NCBI GenBank assembly: GCA_016208345.1
Contig: JACQYG010000041.1
Location: 1-15,409 of the forward strand
DNA: 15,409 bases
Reading direction: 5' to 3'
From: Chloroflexota bacterium
GTDB taxonomy: Bacteria > Chloroflexota > DTOL01 > JACQYG01
Positions 1 to 7,235 of the stretch are shown here, in pieces. Below the pieces are notes generated by a model that made no database searches, was not told where the DNA came from, and saw only the letters and a program-made list of their open reading frames with translations. Every line of letters starts with the position of its first letter. Positions within the stretch are counted from its first letter, which is position 1. The translations under genes and the position numbers were made by a program.

Positions 1-110
1 TGGTAATTCACCACTACCCCAGCTCCCATGCGAGCCAGCTTCAGTGCAATGGCCCGCCCCAGCCCTCGCGAACTGCCGGTCACCACGGCGATTCTGCCAG
101 TGAAGTCCAT
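1..110 (-). CDS. fabG: 3-oxoacyl-ACP reductase FabG, N-terminal fragment
   Basis: Only the first 36 codons are in the window; the gene continues past the left edge. FabG is the NADPH-dependent ketoreductase of type II fatty acid synthesis and reduces 3-oxoacyl-ACP. The visible N-terminus ([20 protein letters not shown]) has the first Rossmann strand and the glycine-rich TGSSRGLG dinucleotide loop (TGxxxGxG) typical of short-chain dehydrogenases. The start is an ATG preceded by GGAGGT at 115-120, inside the 13-base gap after the fabD stop, so it is co-transcribed with fabD. Another short-chain dehydrogenase cannot be excluded from 36 residues, but the position directly after fabK-fabD makes FabG by far the likeliest. 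Confidence 0.87.
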   Translation of the reverse strand, partial: MDFTGRIAVVTGSSRGLGRAIALKLARMGAGVVVNY

Positions 111-123
111 CGCGACCTCCAAT

Positions 124-1104
124 CTACGCACTTGTCAAGTCAATCATCCACTGACGCCATGATCCAGCATCGCCCAGGCTGACGACGGAAGCCTGGGGTG
201 CAATGCGTTTTATCAGGCCGGCCAACACCTGACCGGGCCCCATCTCTATAAAGTGCGTAACGCCCTGGGACACCATGTGTTGGACCGACTCGGTCCACCG
301 GACCGGTGAGTAGAGTTGTCTCACCAGGAGATCCTTGATCTCCCGGGCGTCGGTAACGGGCCGGGCGGTCACGTTGGCAAGAACCGGCACTCGAGCGGCG
401 TCAAGAGGCGTAGCCTCGATGGCCTCCCGTAGCTTCAGAGCAGCCTCCCGCATCAAAGGTGAATGGCTGGCGATGGAGACCGCCAGCGGGATCACCCTTT
501 TGGCTCCACGGCTTCTCGCCAACTCCAGGGCCAGTTGCAAGGCTCCGCTTTCCCCGGAGATCACGATTTGCCCGGGCGAGTTAAAATTGGCCGGGACCAC
601 TCCGGGGCCCCCCGTCCGGTCCGAAGCTTCCTGGCAGATAGTTGACAATTCTGCCTCGTCCAGCCCCAGCACCGCCGCCATGCCGCCCGGCGTTTTCAGC
701 CCAGCCTCCTTCATCAGCCTTCCACGTTCCCTCACCAGTCGCAAAGCGCTGGCGAAGTCCAGCGCACCCGCTGCCACCAGTGCAGAGTATTCCCCCAGAC
801 TGTGACCGGCTAGAAAGGACGGCGCCAGCCTTGCTCCCGGCACGGCCTCGCGAAAGAGCCTGAGGACCGCCACGCTCAACGTTAGGAGCGCGGGCTGTTG
901 ATTCATAGTGTCGCGCAGGGCCTCCTCCGGACCCCGAAAACAACGATCGGAGAGCGCAAACCCCATGAGGTCGTCGGCCTGCTCAAAGGTCTTCTTAACA
1001 ACGGGGAAGGCGTCGCACAGGTCACGGCCCATCCCCACGTATTGCGCTCCCTGCCCGGGAAAGACGTATGCGGTGATGGCTTCCATTACTGCCGACGCCT
1101 CCAT
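124..1104 (-). CDS. fabD: Malonyl-CoA:ACP transacylase FabD
   Basis: FabD moves the malonyl group from malonyl-CoA to acyl carrier protein, supplying extender units for fatty acid synthesis in the cytoplasm. The 326-residue protein has the family's usual length and landmarks: FPGQGAQ at 15-21, the nucleophile elbow GHSLGEY with Ser102, the substrate-carboxylate arginine in ERGRLMKEA (Arg127), the catalytic histidine in ASHSPLM (His214) and GPGQVLAGL near 289-297. Two starts are plausible. ATG at 1104 has GAAGG six bases upstream. ATG at 1086 (MEAITAYVF) has GGAGG about eleven bases upstream and sits closer to the usual family N-terminus. The gene lies 28 bases after fabK and 13 bases before fabG, in one transcription unit. 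Confidence 0.97.
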   Translation of the reverse strand: MEASAVMEAITAYVFPGQGAQYVGMGRDLCDAFPVVKKTFEQADDLMGFALSDRCFRGPEEALRDTMNQQPALLTLSVAVLRLFREAVPGARLAPSFLAGHSLGEYSALVAAGALDFASALRLVRERGRLMKEAGLKTPGGMAAVLGLDEAELSTICQEASDRTGGPGVVPANFNSPGQIVISGESGALQLALELARSRGAKRVIPLAVSIASHSPLMREAALKLREAIEATPLDAARVPVLANVTARPVTDAREIKDLLVRQLYSPVRWTESVQHMVSQGVTHFIEMGPGQVLAGLIKRIAPQASVVSLGDAGSWRQWMIDLTSA

Positions 1105-1132
1105 CGCTTGCCTTCAGTTAGGGCGTGCCCGT

Positions 1133-2080
1133 CTAGCATCGAAATCGTTGCAAACCGGTGATAATCTCCTCCGCCTCCCTTACCATGCTGGCGATGATCT
1201 CTCTCGCCGGCCTTATGTCATTGATCAGCCCAGAGACCTGCCCGGCCATGACCGAGCCGTTTTCCACATCGCCCTCGATGGCGCTTAGCCGCAGCTTGCC
1301 GGTGCCGAACTCGATCAGCTCCTGCTCGCTGATCTCGCCTCTCTCCTCCATCTCCGCGAAATGCCGGGTGAACCGGTTCTCGATGGCCCGCACCGGGTGT
1401 CCCAGGCGGTATCCGGTGGTCACCGTGGAGCGGTCCTTAGCTTCCACGATTTTCCGCTTGTACTCAGGGTGGGCGATGCACTCCTGAGAGCAAACGAATC
1501 GCGTGCCCATTTGCACCCCCTGGGCCCCTAGGGCCAAAGCCGCCACTAGTCCGCGGCCGTCAGCGATGCCGCCGGCCGCGATCACCGGGACCTTCACCGC
1601 GTCTACCACCTGGGGAACCAGGGGAAAAGAGGTGATCTCGCCAATATGCCCGCCGGACTCCATCCCCTCGGCTATCAGGGCGTCGGCGCCCATCCTTTCC
1701 AGTCGCCTGGCCAGGGCTACCGAGGCCACCACGGGCATTACCACGATCCCCCGTTCCTTCAGCTCCGCCAGAAAGGGGCCAGGCATGCCAGCGCCGGTGG
1801 TGACGGCGCGAACCTTCTCCTCTAACGCTACACGGACTACCTCTTCCGCCGTAGGGGAGATGAGCAAGACATTGACGCCAAAAGGCTTGTCGGTCAACTC
1901 CCGGGTGAGCCGGATCTGACTTCGCACCCACTCTCCCGGGGCATTGCCCGCACCGATGATGCCGAAGCCGCCAGCATTGGAAACAGCCGAGGCCAACTCC
2001 GCCGTAGCTACCCAGGCCATGCCTCCCTGGATAATAGGATAGTCAATGCCCAAGAGGTCACAAACCGCGGTCCTGATCAA
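1133..2080 (-). CDS. fabK: Enoyl-ACP reductase II FabK (FMN-dependent)
   Basis: FabK is the flavin-dependent enoyl-ACP reductase that completes each elongation cycle, replacing FabI in many bacteria. The 315-residue protein is a TIM-barrel of the nitronate monooxygenase/FabK family: PIIQGGMAW at 15-23, the AEGMESGGHIG block containing His145, which aligns with the catalytic histidine of Streptococcus FabK, AAGGIADGRG at 168-177 and GTRFVCSQE at 192-200. The later HPVRAIENRFTR segment is typical of FabK proper rather than generic nitronate monooxygenases, and the fab context agrees. The start is TTG with GGAGG (2087-2091) six bases upstream. It follows rpmF by 15 bases. No FabI homologue is visible here, so this may be the main enoyl reductase, but that is inference. 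Confidence 0.93.
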   Translation of the reverse strand: MIRTAVCDLLGIDYPIIQGGMAWVATAELASAVSNAGGFGIIGAGNAPGEWVRSQIRLTRELTDKPFGVNVLLISPTAEEVVRVALEEKVRAVTTGAGMPGPFLAELKERGIVVMPVVASVALARRLERMGADALIAEGMESGGHIGEITSFPLVPQVVDAVKVPVIAAGGIADGRGLVAALALGAQGVQMGTRFVCSQECIAHPEYKRKIVEAKDRSTVTTGYRLGHPVRAIENRFTRHFAEMEERGEISEQELIEFGTGKLRLSAIEGDVENGSVMAGQVSGLINDIRPAREIIASMVREAEEIITGLQRFRC

Positions 2081-2095
2081 AGGTGGCCTCCGTCT

Positions 2096-2305
2096 CTAGC
2101 CTTGGGGCTTTTTCTTCTCTTTCGGCGATTTGATCTTGATTACCTCACGTCCGTTGTAGGTGCCGCAATTCGGACAAACCTCATGGGGCATTTTCGGCTT
2201 ATGGCACTGAGGGCACTCCACCAGCACCACCGGATCAAGGTGCAGATGGCTGCGGCGCTCTCCCTGCCGCGCCTTCGACAGTTTGCGCTTGGGTAAAGCT
2301 CCCAC
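2096..2305 (-). CDS. rpmF: Large-subunit ribosomal protein bL32
   Basis: A 69-residue basic protein beginning MGALPKRKLSKARQGERRSH, the standard bL32 N-terminus (family pattern: P..K.SK.R...RRSH). It is the zinc-binding form, with cysteines at 31 and 34 (CPQC) and at 44 and 47 (CPNC), and has a lysine-rich tail. The start is GTG, with AGGAG eight bases upstream lying across the end of yceD; the yceD stop is only four bases before it, so translation is probably coupled. yceD-rpmF next to fatty acid synthesis genes is a widely conserved arrangement, linking ribosome and lipid synthesis. Confidence 0.97.
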   Translation of the reverse strand: MGALPKRKLSKARQGERRSHLHLDPVVLVECPQCHKPKMPHEVCPNCGTYNGREVIKIKSPKEKKKPQG

Positions 2306-2309
2306 TGAA

Positions 2310-2843
2310 CTAACTCCTCTCCAAAACGGTCTTCAAAGCTTGCCACGGGCTATCCGGCTCTTGAGTCCCACACTGGCAAGGGCCTCGATTGAGGTTGTGG
2401 CCACAACGCTCACAAAGCCCGGCGCAGTCCGGCCGGCAAAGGGGCTGCATCGGTAGGGCCAGGGCGATATACTGGCGCGCCAGCTCACTCAAATCCAGGA
2501 CATGATTCGCATCGATGCGCAATGCCTCGTCCTCAGCCACTTCACCCACCGGGTAGCCCGTCACCACGTCTACAGTGGGCATGAATTCCTCCTCAAACGA
2601 GGCCGTAGCCGAGGCAATAAAATCCTCCGCACAGCGGCTGCATTGGTATGGCACGGCCGCTTTCAACTCGACACTGGCCAGGATGCCCACTTTGGTCCGA
2701 AGGAGTCTCACCGTTCCCTGAACCGGGCCCGCCGTAGAGGCCATCCCGTCGATGAGGAGACGCTCCCCCTGAATTTCGAAATTCCGCGTCGCGCCCACCG
2801 GGAGCGTCAGTAGATGGGCGACGTTGAATCTCAATTGTTCCAT
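2310..2843 (-). CDS. yceD: YceD/DUF177 family protein (23S rRNA accumulation)
   Basis: The protein (about 177 residues) belongs to the DUF177 family. Family members are linked to 23S rRNA accumulation and are commonly encoded just before rpmF, as here. It has FNVAHLL and PVGATRNFEI near the start, a first cysteine pair in CSRC (about residue 70), an acidic middle region and a C-terminal cluster of six cysteines (CRPDCAGLCERCGHNLN, then CQCG), followed by a DSPWQALKTVL motif typical of the family. I chose the ATG at 2843 because it matches the family N-terminus. Upstream GTG codons at 2846 and 2855 are in frame. None of the three has a good Shine-Dalgarno sequence. It is the first gene after the promoter at 2892-2920. 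Confidence 0.9.
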   Translation of the reverse strand: MEQLRFNVAHLLTLPVGATRNFEIQGERLLIDGMASTAGPVQGTVRLLRTKVGILASVELKAAVPYQCSRCAEDFIASATASFEEEFMPTVDVVTGYPVGEVAEDEALRIDANHVLDLSELARQYIALALPMQPLCRPDCAGLCERCGHNLNRGPCQCGTQEPDSPWQALKTVLERS

Positions 2844-2884
2844 CACTAAGGTCACAAGTCATCGGGGCCAACCGGGATAACCGG

Positions 2885-2903
2885 GTGGCTCATTATAAGC
2901 CAC
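2885..2903. promoter_or_regulatory. Inverted repeat bracketing the -10 box (candidate operator)
   Basis: GTGGCT (2885-2890) and AGCCAC (2898-2903) form a perfect six-base inverted repeat whose seven-base centre contains the -10 hexamer. Just downstream in the transcript, AACCGGG occurs twice nine bases apart (2870-2876 and 2879-2885). A repressor bound here would block RNA polymerase, and lipid-synthesis operons are often controlled in this way. The sequence does not resemble the FapR or FabT operators that I know. Six-base arms can arise by chance. Confidence 0.35.
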
Positions 2904-2920
2904 GTCCAGGCCGCCGTCAA
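2892..2920 (-). promoter_or_regulatory. Sigma70-type promoter for yceD-rpmF-fabK-fabD-fabG
   Basis: On the minus strand TTGACG (2915-2920) and a perfect TATAAT (2892-2897) are separated by 17 bases, which is the optimal spacing. Transcription should start near 2885, leaving a leader of about 40 bases before the yceD ATG. The -35 box lies just past the stop codon of the coiled-coil gene. It is the best promoter-like sequence I found in the window and divides the long minus-strand block into two transcription units. This is a sequence match only. Confidence 0.8.
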
Positions 2921-2922
2921 GG

Positions 2923-3381
2923 TCAATGCGGAGATGGATGATCTGCCTTGAGCGCCTCGATGCCCTTGCGAGCGGTAACAAGTTGCTGATTCAGTTCCTC
3001 TTCCAATCGCACCAGGACCTCCACGGCGTAGCGGTCCGCCTCGCTCTGCATTTGCGCGCACTTCGCCCTGGCCTCCTCGATGATCTCCTGGGCCTTGTTC
3101 TCAGCCGCCTTGGTCAGCTCCTTCTCCTGCAGGAGAAAAGCGGCCTGCTCCTGGGCGGCGGTAACGATCTTCTCCGCTTCTGCCTGGGCCTGGGCGATGA
3201 TCCTCTCCCGATCCTGAATGACCCGTTTCGCCTGTTTGATCTCATCGGGGATGGAAATACGCATCTGATCGATCACGTCGAGACAACTGCGCCGGTCCAC
3301 CAGGGAGAGATTCAAGAAGGGAATTCGCCAGCCGGCATTCAAGAGGGACTCCAGGCGATCTACCAAATACTGAATGTCTAT
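2923..3381 (-). CDS. Uncharacterised coiled-coil protein, probable ATA start
   Basis: A soluble protein of about 152 residues with no membrane segment. The N-terminal ~45 residues form a small region (YLVDRLESLLNAG, then DVIDQMRISIPDEIKQAKRV). After that comes a long Ala/Glu/Gln/Lys-rich heptad stretch to about residue 135 that reads as a continuous coiled coil, superficially like ATP synthase subunit b or DivIVA proteins. I recall similar proteins next to coaD in Chloroflexota but know no assigned function. The first conventional start, TTG at 3366, is 23 bases from the only Shine-Dalgarno sequence. An in-frame ATA at 3379-3381 is eight bases from it and would give MDIQYLVDRLE. No ATG, GTG or CTG occurs between the upstream in-frame stop and that TTG. 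Confidence 0.75.
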   Translation of the reverse strand: MDIQYLVDRLESLLNAGWRIPFLNLSLVDRRSCLDVIDQMRISIPDEIKQAKRVIQDRERIIAQAQAEAEKIVTAAQEQAAFLLQEKELTKAAENKAQEIIEEARAKCAQMQSEADRYAVEVLVRLEEELNQQLVTARKGIEALKADHPSPH

Positions 3382-3389
3382 CTCTGATC

Positions 3390-3394
3390 CCTCC
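3390..3394 (-). promoter_or_regulatory. Shine-Dalgarno GGAGG placing an ATA start
   Basis: Minus-strand GGAGG, within GAGGAGGGA, followed after eight bases by ATA at 3381-3379. No other gene start lies downstream within range, so this site is what argues for initiation at ATA rather than at the TTG 15 bases further on. An ATT codon at 3375-3373 is 14 bases away and is a weaker alternative. Confidence 0.6.
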
Positions 3395-3426
3395 TCTCAA
3401 TCACAGAATCCAGCACCGCTGGCAAA

Positions 3427-3930
3427 TCAAGGCTTTGCGCTGGTTACTGCGTCACCGTGGTATTTTCTAGACAAGGCCAGGGCCACGTGAGATGGCACCA
3501 TGCCGTCCACGCAGCCACCGAGCTTTGCGATCTCCTTGACGATGGTGGAGCTTAAAAACGAGTACTGCAGGCTGGTCATCAGGCAAATCAGGTCCATTTC
3601 CGGCGCCAGTTTACGGTTGGCCAGGGCCATCTGATACTCTAACTCGAAGTCCGAGTATACCCTGAGTCCCCTCACCACCACGGTTGCTCCTACCTGGCGA
3701 GCATAGTTGACCGTCAGGCCCGAATAGCTGGCGACATGGATGTTGGGCCACTCACTCAAGGCCTCCCGCATGAGCTGCACGCGCTCAGAGACGGAGAAGG
3801 TCGTCTGCTTGGCCGGCGTGTCATAGACCCCCACCACCAGCTCATCGAAGATCAAGGCTGCCCTGCTGGCGATGTCAATGTGTCCATTGTGTACCGGGTC
3901 AAAGGCACCGGGGTACAGCGCTGTTTTCAA
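3427..3930 (-). CDS. coaD: Phosphopantetheine adenylyltransferase CoaD
   Basis: CoaD adenylylates 4'-phosphopantetheine to dephospho-CoA, the penultimate step of coenzyme A synthesis. From the chosen start the protein has 167 residues, the usual size. It shows MKTALYPGAFDPVHNGHIDI with the nucleotidyltransferase HxGH signature (HNGH, 14-17), VVVRGLRVYSDFEYE-like sequence around 85-99 (here ending DFELEYQ) and the C-terminal FLSSTIVKEIA block (the family S-S-T motif). The TTG at 3930 is preferred because AAGGA (3937-3941) lies six bases upstream and the family begins at this point. An in-frame ATG at 3945 would add five residues but has no ribosome binding site. The gene follows rsmD by 44 bases, a common pairing. 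Confidence 0.95.
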   Translation of the reverse strand: MKTALYPGAFDPVHNGHIDIASRAALIFDELVVGVYDTPAKQTTFSVSERVQLMREALSEWPNIHVASYSGLTVNYARQVGATVVVRGLRVYSDFELEYQMALANRKLAPEMDLICLMTSLQYSFLSSTIVKEIAKLGGCVDGMVPSHVALALSRKYHGDAVTSAKP

Positions 3931-3974
3931 CCCATTTCCTTCCATGGCGGCCGAGCGAAGGCATAAGCTTTGCC

Positions 3975-4643
3975 TCAGCCAACACCAGAATTGGCGACGC
4001 GACCTGCTTCCTTGTGCCATCGGTAAATGGTGATACACGTGTCGCCATGACGGCGGGTCCTCGCTATTCTGAGGCCACCGTAGCCCTCCGCCAAGGTCAC
4101 CCTTTTTGAGTGCTCCACGACCAGGAGCGTGCCGGGACGGACCCACTGGGCACGAGCTATCGCCTCCAGGGTTTCTGAAATACGGGGGTCCGTATACGGG
4201 GGATCGAACAACACCAGGTCATAGCCGCTCTCGATAGCCTCACCGCCCGGGACGATCCCCTCCATGGCCCTCTCGACATCACAGTGATAAACCTGGCCCC
4301 GCTCCTGCAGGTGGGTGCGTTCCAGATTTTCACCTATGAGCCGGCAACACTTGATGCTCGATTCCACGAAATCAGTCCAGTCCGCGCCCCGGCTCAGGGC
4401 CTCGATGCCCAGGGCACCCGTTCCGGCACAGAGGTCGAGGACACGTTTGCCCTGGTAGACCAAGAAGGCATCGCCGGAGGTGACCATGCTCGCGCCCTCA
4501 GGGCTCGCGGAAGCCTCCTCCCACCACAATGACTCCACCATGGAAAAGATAACGCCCTTTATTTTATCAGAAGTGGGTCGGGTTGACAACCCAACTGGCG
4601 TCTTGAGGCGATGTCCTTTGGCGGCACCGGCGATCACACGCAT
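3975..4643 (-). CDS. rsmD: 16S rRNA (guanine966-N2)-methyltransferase RsmD
   Basis: RsmD methylates G966 of 16S rRNA in the assembling 30S subunit, using S-adenosylmethionine. The start MRVIAGAAKGHRLKTP is typical, followed by TRPTSDKIKGVIFSM at 21-35, the SAM-binding loop DLCAGTGALGIEALSRGA at 70-87 and the catalytic DPPY at 147-150. At 222 residues it is somewhat longer than the usual ~190. The extra length comes mainly from about 20 residues (42-62) before the SAM loop and a short C-terminal tail. The ATG is one base after the recG stop (TAGCATG) and has little Shine-Dalgarno sequence of its own, so translation is probably coupled to recG. coaD follows. Confidence 0.95.
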   Translation of the reverse strand: MRVIAGAAKGHRLKTPVGLSTRPTSDKIKGVIFSMVESLWWEEASASPEGASMVTSGDAFLVYQGKRVLDLCAGTGALGIEALSRGADWTDFVESSIKCCRLIGENLERTHLQERGQVYHCDVERAMEGIVPGGEAIESGYDLVLFDPPYTDPRISETLEAIARAQWVRPGTLLVVEHSKRVTLAEGYGGLRIARTRRHGDTCITIYRWHKEAGRVANSGVG

Positions 4644-4644
4644 G

Positions 4645-7191
4645 CTAGCTCAGGTCGCCCGCCTTCTGCCAGAAGTCGGTGACCTTCTGAGCGAGAAGGC
4701 GATGCTCCGGTAAGGACAGTTTCGGGTCCTGCTGGAACACGGCCTGGGCTTCCCGGCGTGCCAGCTCCAGTATCGCCACATCGCTGACCCTGGCCGCCCT
4801 CAGCTCCCAGCGACCGCTCTGGCGCACGCCGCTGAACTCGCCCAGACGCCCTTCCTCTCCATTGAGGCCGACTTGAGAGCGATCGAAAAACTGGCCTGGC
4901 CCGCGCAACTCCAGGTCCTTTTCCGCCAGAGAAAACCCATCATAGGTATCCTCGATGATCCTCAGTCTTTCCATGGCCTCGGGCTCATTGCTGTCCGAAA
5001 GCAAAACACAACAGGACTCCAACGTCCCACGCCCCACGCGGCCACGGAACTGGTGCAATTGCGCCAGGCCAAAGCGTTCCGCCCCCTCGACGAGCATGAC
5101 CGTCGCATTAGGGACGTCGATCCCCACCTCCACCACCGGGGTCGAGACCAACACGTCCACCAGGCCCTGGCGAAATCCCTGTAGCACCGAGTCTTTCTCC
5201 TGGCTTTTCATACGACCATGCAAGAGCCCCAAACGCAGGTCTGGAAACACCTCCCTTTGCAGCCTCTCGAACTCCTGGACGGCAGCCCTGGCTTCCTGTG
5301 TCTCGGACTCCTCGATCAGCGGGCAGATAACGAAGGCCTGGCGGCCTTTCTCCACCTGGGACCGGATGAAGTTATAGGCCCGCTCCCTTTGCCGGGGTTC
5401 CAGGAAGTAGGTTTTTACTCTCTGTCGGCCGGGAGGAAGCTCGGCGATGGTGGAGATGTCCAGGTCCCCGAAGATGGTCAGTGCTATGGTCTGCGGGATA
5501 GGCGTAGCGGTCATCACCAACAAGTGCGGCCGGCCACCCTTACTGGCCAGTCTCAGGCGCTGCATCACGCCGAAGCGGTGCTGTTCGTCGATCACCGCCA
5601 GGCCCAGGCTTTGAAAATCGACACCCTCCTGGATCAAGGCGTGGGTGCCGATCACAATGTTCACCCGGCCCTGGCCGATGTCTTCCCGCAGGGATTCCTT
5701 CTCCGCCTTGGCTAAGCTACCGGTGAGCAGGCGAGCCTGTGCAGCTTGGTCAACCTTAGAGCCAATCGCCTGCAGCACGCCTTGGATGGTGCGGTAGTGT
5801 TGTTCCGCCAGGATCTCGGTGGGAGCCATCATCGCTGATTGGTAACCGTTGGCAACTGCCACCAGCATCGCCAGGATGGCCACCACGGTTTTGCCTGAGC
5901 CCACCTCCCCCTGTAACAATCGGGCCATGGGCACCGGGCGGGCCAGATCATCGAGGATGTCCCCCAGTGCCCGCTTCTGTTCCTTGGTCAGCGCGAAAGG
6001 CAATGAGTCAACAAAACCCTGGACGACCTCCGGGTCTACCTTCATCGGGGTCACCAGTTGGCCCTCTTGCCAATCTCTCCTCTTGGCCAGGACACCCAGC
6101 TGCAATAAGAAGAACTCGTCAAAGGCCAGGCGGCGTCGCGCGCGAGCCAACGATTCCCAATTATCCGGGAAGTGAATCTGGCAGAGGGCAGTCCCCAGGT
6201 CCAACAGGTCTTGGCGAGCTCGCACCGAATCGGGCAGGTAATCGACCAACTCGGCGGCCCATCGGGCTACCGTTCTGCTTTGCAGCCGCCGGAGCCATCG
6301 CTCACCCAGGTCTTCCGTAAGCGGGTAAACGGGGGCCAGTCGGGCGGTGTGGATGAGCTCAGGTGTTTCCAGGAACTCCCACTCCGGAGAGGCGAAGGTG
6401 AGCCGCCCAAGGAAGTAGTCTACCTTCCCACTGAGGACTACCTGCTTGCCGCGGGTCAGCGTATTCAAAAGATAGGGCTGGTTCCACCAGACGGCCTCTA
6501 TGGTGCCCGACTCGTCGGCGACGATGGCCTTGACGATGAGCTTGCCGCTCTTGGTCTGGGATTTACTGATCTCCCAGATGGTGCCCACCACCGTCTCCAC
6601 CTGGCCCGCCCGGAGGTCGCGCACGAGCTTGATCCTGGTGTAATCGTTATAGCGCCTGGGAAAGAGAAAGAGGAGGTCCCTGATGTGTTCTATTCCTAGC
6701 CTTCTCAGCTTACCGGAGTAGGCCCCGCTGACGCCGGACAGCACGGTAACCGGTGAATCCAGGCCCACTGGGCGAGGCCTGGGGGGTACAATGGGCCTGC
6801 CGTCCTCCGCCGGCCTGACCCGGTAGGTCGGCGGACCCTCCTGCGTTTGCCGCTGGGAGGCCTGAGATGCCTCCACCAGCAGCCCGCTATCTTGGCCTGA
6901 GCTGGCCATGGCCTTGAGCCCAGAGAGGCGGCTTAGAGCAGCTTCCACTGCTTGGGCCCGTCCCGCACCATCGCGCCGCCCATAGCCGACGAAAAAAGAG
7001 GCTATCTCTTCGATAATTGGTTGCTGATCTGCCGGGCTTTCCTCCCCGGCCTCCTTCGCCCAGCGGCGCAGGCTCTCTTCCAGCCCTCCCATCACCGCGC
7101 GGTCCTGGAAGTTCTGCCTGCGCTCCAGGCTCAGGAACTTTTCCAGTTTACTGGTGCTTGACTCGCCGTTTCGCAAATGTCCTATCCCCAA
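4645..7191 (-). CDS. recG: ATP-dependent DNA helicase RecG
   Basis: RecG is a monomeric double-strand DNA translocase that remodels stalled replication forks and branched DNA. The 848 residues contain an N-terminal extension of about 140 residues that is absent from E. coli RecG, the OB-fold wedge domain (about 150-290, with LFLFPRRYNDYTRI at 174-187), Walker A GEVGSGKT (428-435), DEQH (535-538), TATPIPQT (561-568) and motif VI QFRGRVGRG (714-722). The usual GEFFGTRQSG segment near the C-terminus is interrupted by about 18 extra residues (770-787). The TTG start at 7191 is uncertain. Its apparent Shine-Dalgarno (AGGA) lies inside a repeat palindrome, and a TTG at 7176 is also possible. The gene follows degV by 44 bases. 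Confidence 0.95.
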   Translation of the reverse strand: MGIGHLRNGESSTSKLEKFLSLERRQNFQDRAVMGGLEESLRRWAKEAGEESPADQQPIIEEIASFFVGYGRRDGAGRAQAVEAALSRLSGLKAMASSGQDSGLLVEASQASQRQTQEGPPTYRVRPAEDGRPIVPPRPRPVGLDSPVTVLSGVSGAYSGKLRRLGIEHIRDLLFLFPRRYNDYTRIKLVRDLRAGQVETVVGTIWEISKSQTKSGKLIVKAIVADESGTIEAVWWNQPYLLNTLTRGKQVVLSGKVDYFLGRLTFASPEWEFLETPELIHTARLAPVYPLTEDLGERWLRRLQSRTVARWAAELVDYLPDSVRARQDLLDLGTALCQIHFPDNWESLARARRRLAFDEFFLLQLGVLAKRRDWQEGQLVTPMKVDPEVVQGFVDSLPFALTKEQKRALGDILDDLARPVPMARLLQGEVGSGKTVVAILAMLVAVANGYQSAMMAPTEILAEQHYRTIQGVLQAIGSKVDQAAQARLLTGSLAKAEKESLREDIGQGRVNIVIGTHALIQEGVDFQSLGLAVIDEQHRFGVMQRLRLASKGGRPHLLVMTATPIPQTIALTIFGDLDISTIAELPPGRQRVKTYFLEPRQRERAYNFIRSQVEKGRQAFVICPLIEESETQEARAAVQEFERLQREVFPDLRLGLLHGRMKSQEKDSVLQGFRQGLVDVLVSTPVVEVGIDVPNATVMLVEGAERFGLAQLHQFRGRVGRGTLESCCVLLSDSNEPEAMERLRIIEDTYDGFSLAEKDLELRGPGQFFDRSQVGLNGEEGRLGEFSGVRQSGRWELRAARVSDVAILELARREAQAVFQQDPKLSLPEHRLLAQKVTDFWQKAGDLS

Positions 7192-7196
7192 TCGTC

Positions 7197-7216
7197 ATTC
7201 CTGCGGAAGCAGGAAT
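7197..7216. repeat. REP-like palindrome between degV and recG
   Basis: ATTCCTGC and GCAGGAAT are perfect eight-base arms around a GGAA loop, with CGTC before and CCAG after. This closely resembles a short palindromic element dispersed in many bacterial genomes, with a core like ATTCCCGC-N4-GCGGGAAT and flanking CGTC and CCAG. No T-run follows on either strand, so it is not a typical terminator. It fills most of the 44-base degV-recG gap and supplies the AGGA before the recG TTG. Confidence 0.65.
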
Positions 7217-7235
7217 CCAGGATTCTTATGTCTAG

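Noticed and set aside
3410..3422. CCAGC-ACC-GCTGG hairpin after coaD as terminator
   Set aside because: Only five base pairs and no T-run; the next gene is closely spaced and probably co-transcribed.
3946..4146. Upstream extension of the coaD frame into rsmD
   Set aside because: CoaD begins at MKTALYPGAF. The extension overlaps rsmD in another frame, and the residues look random.
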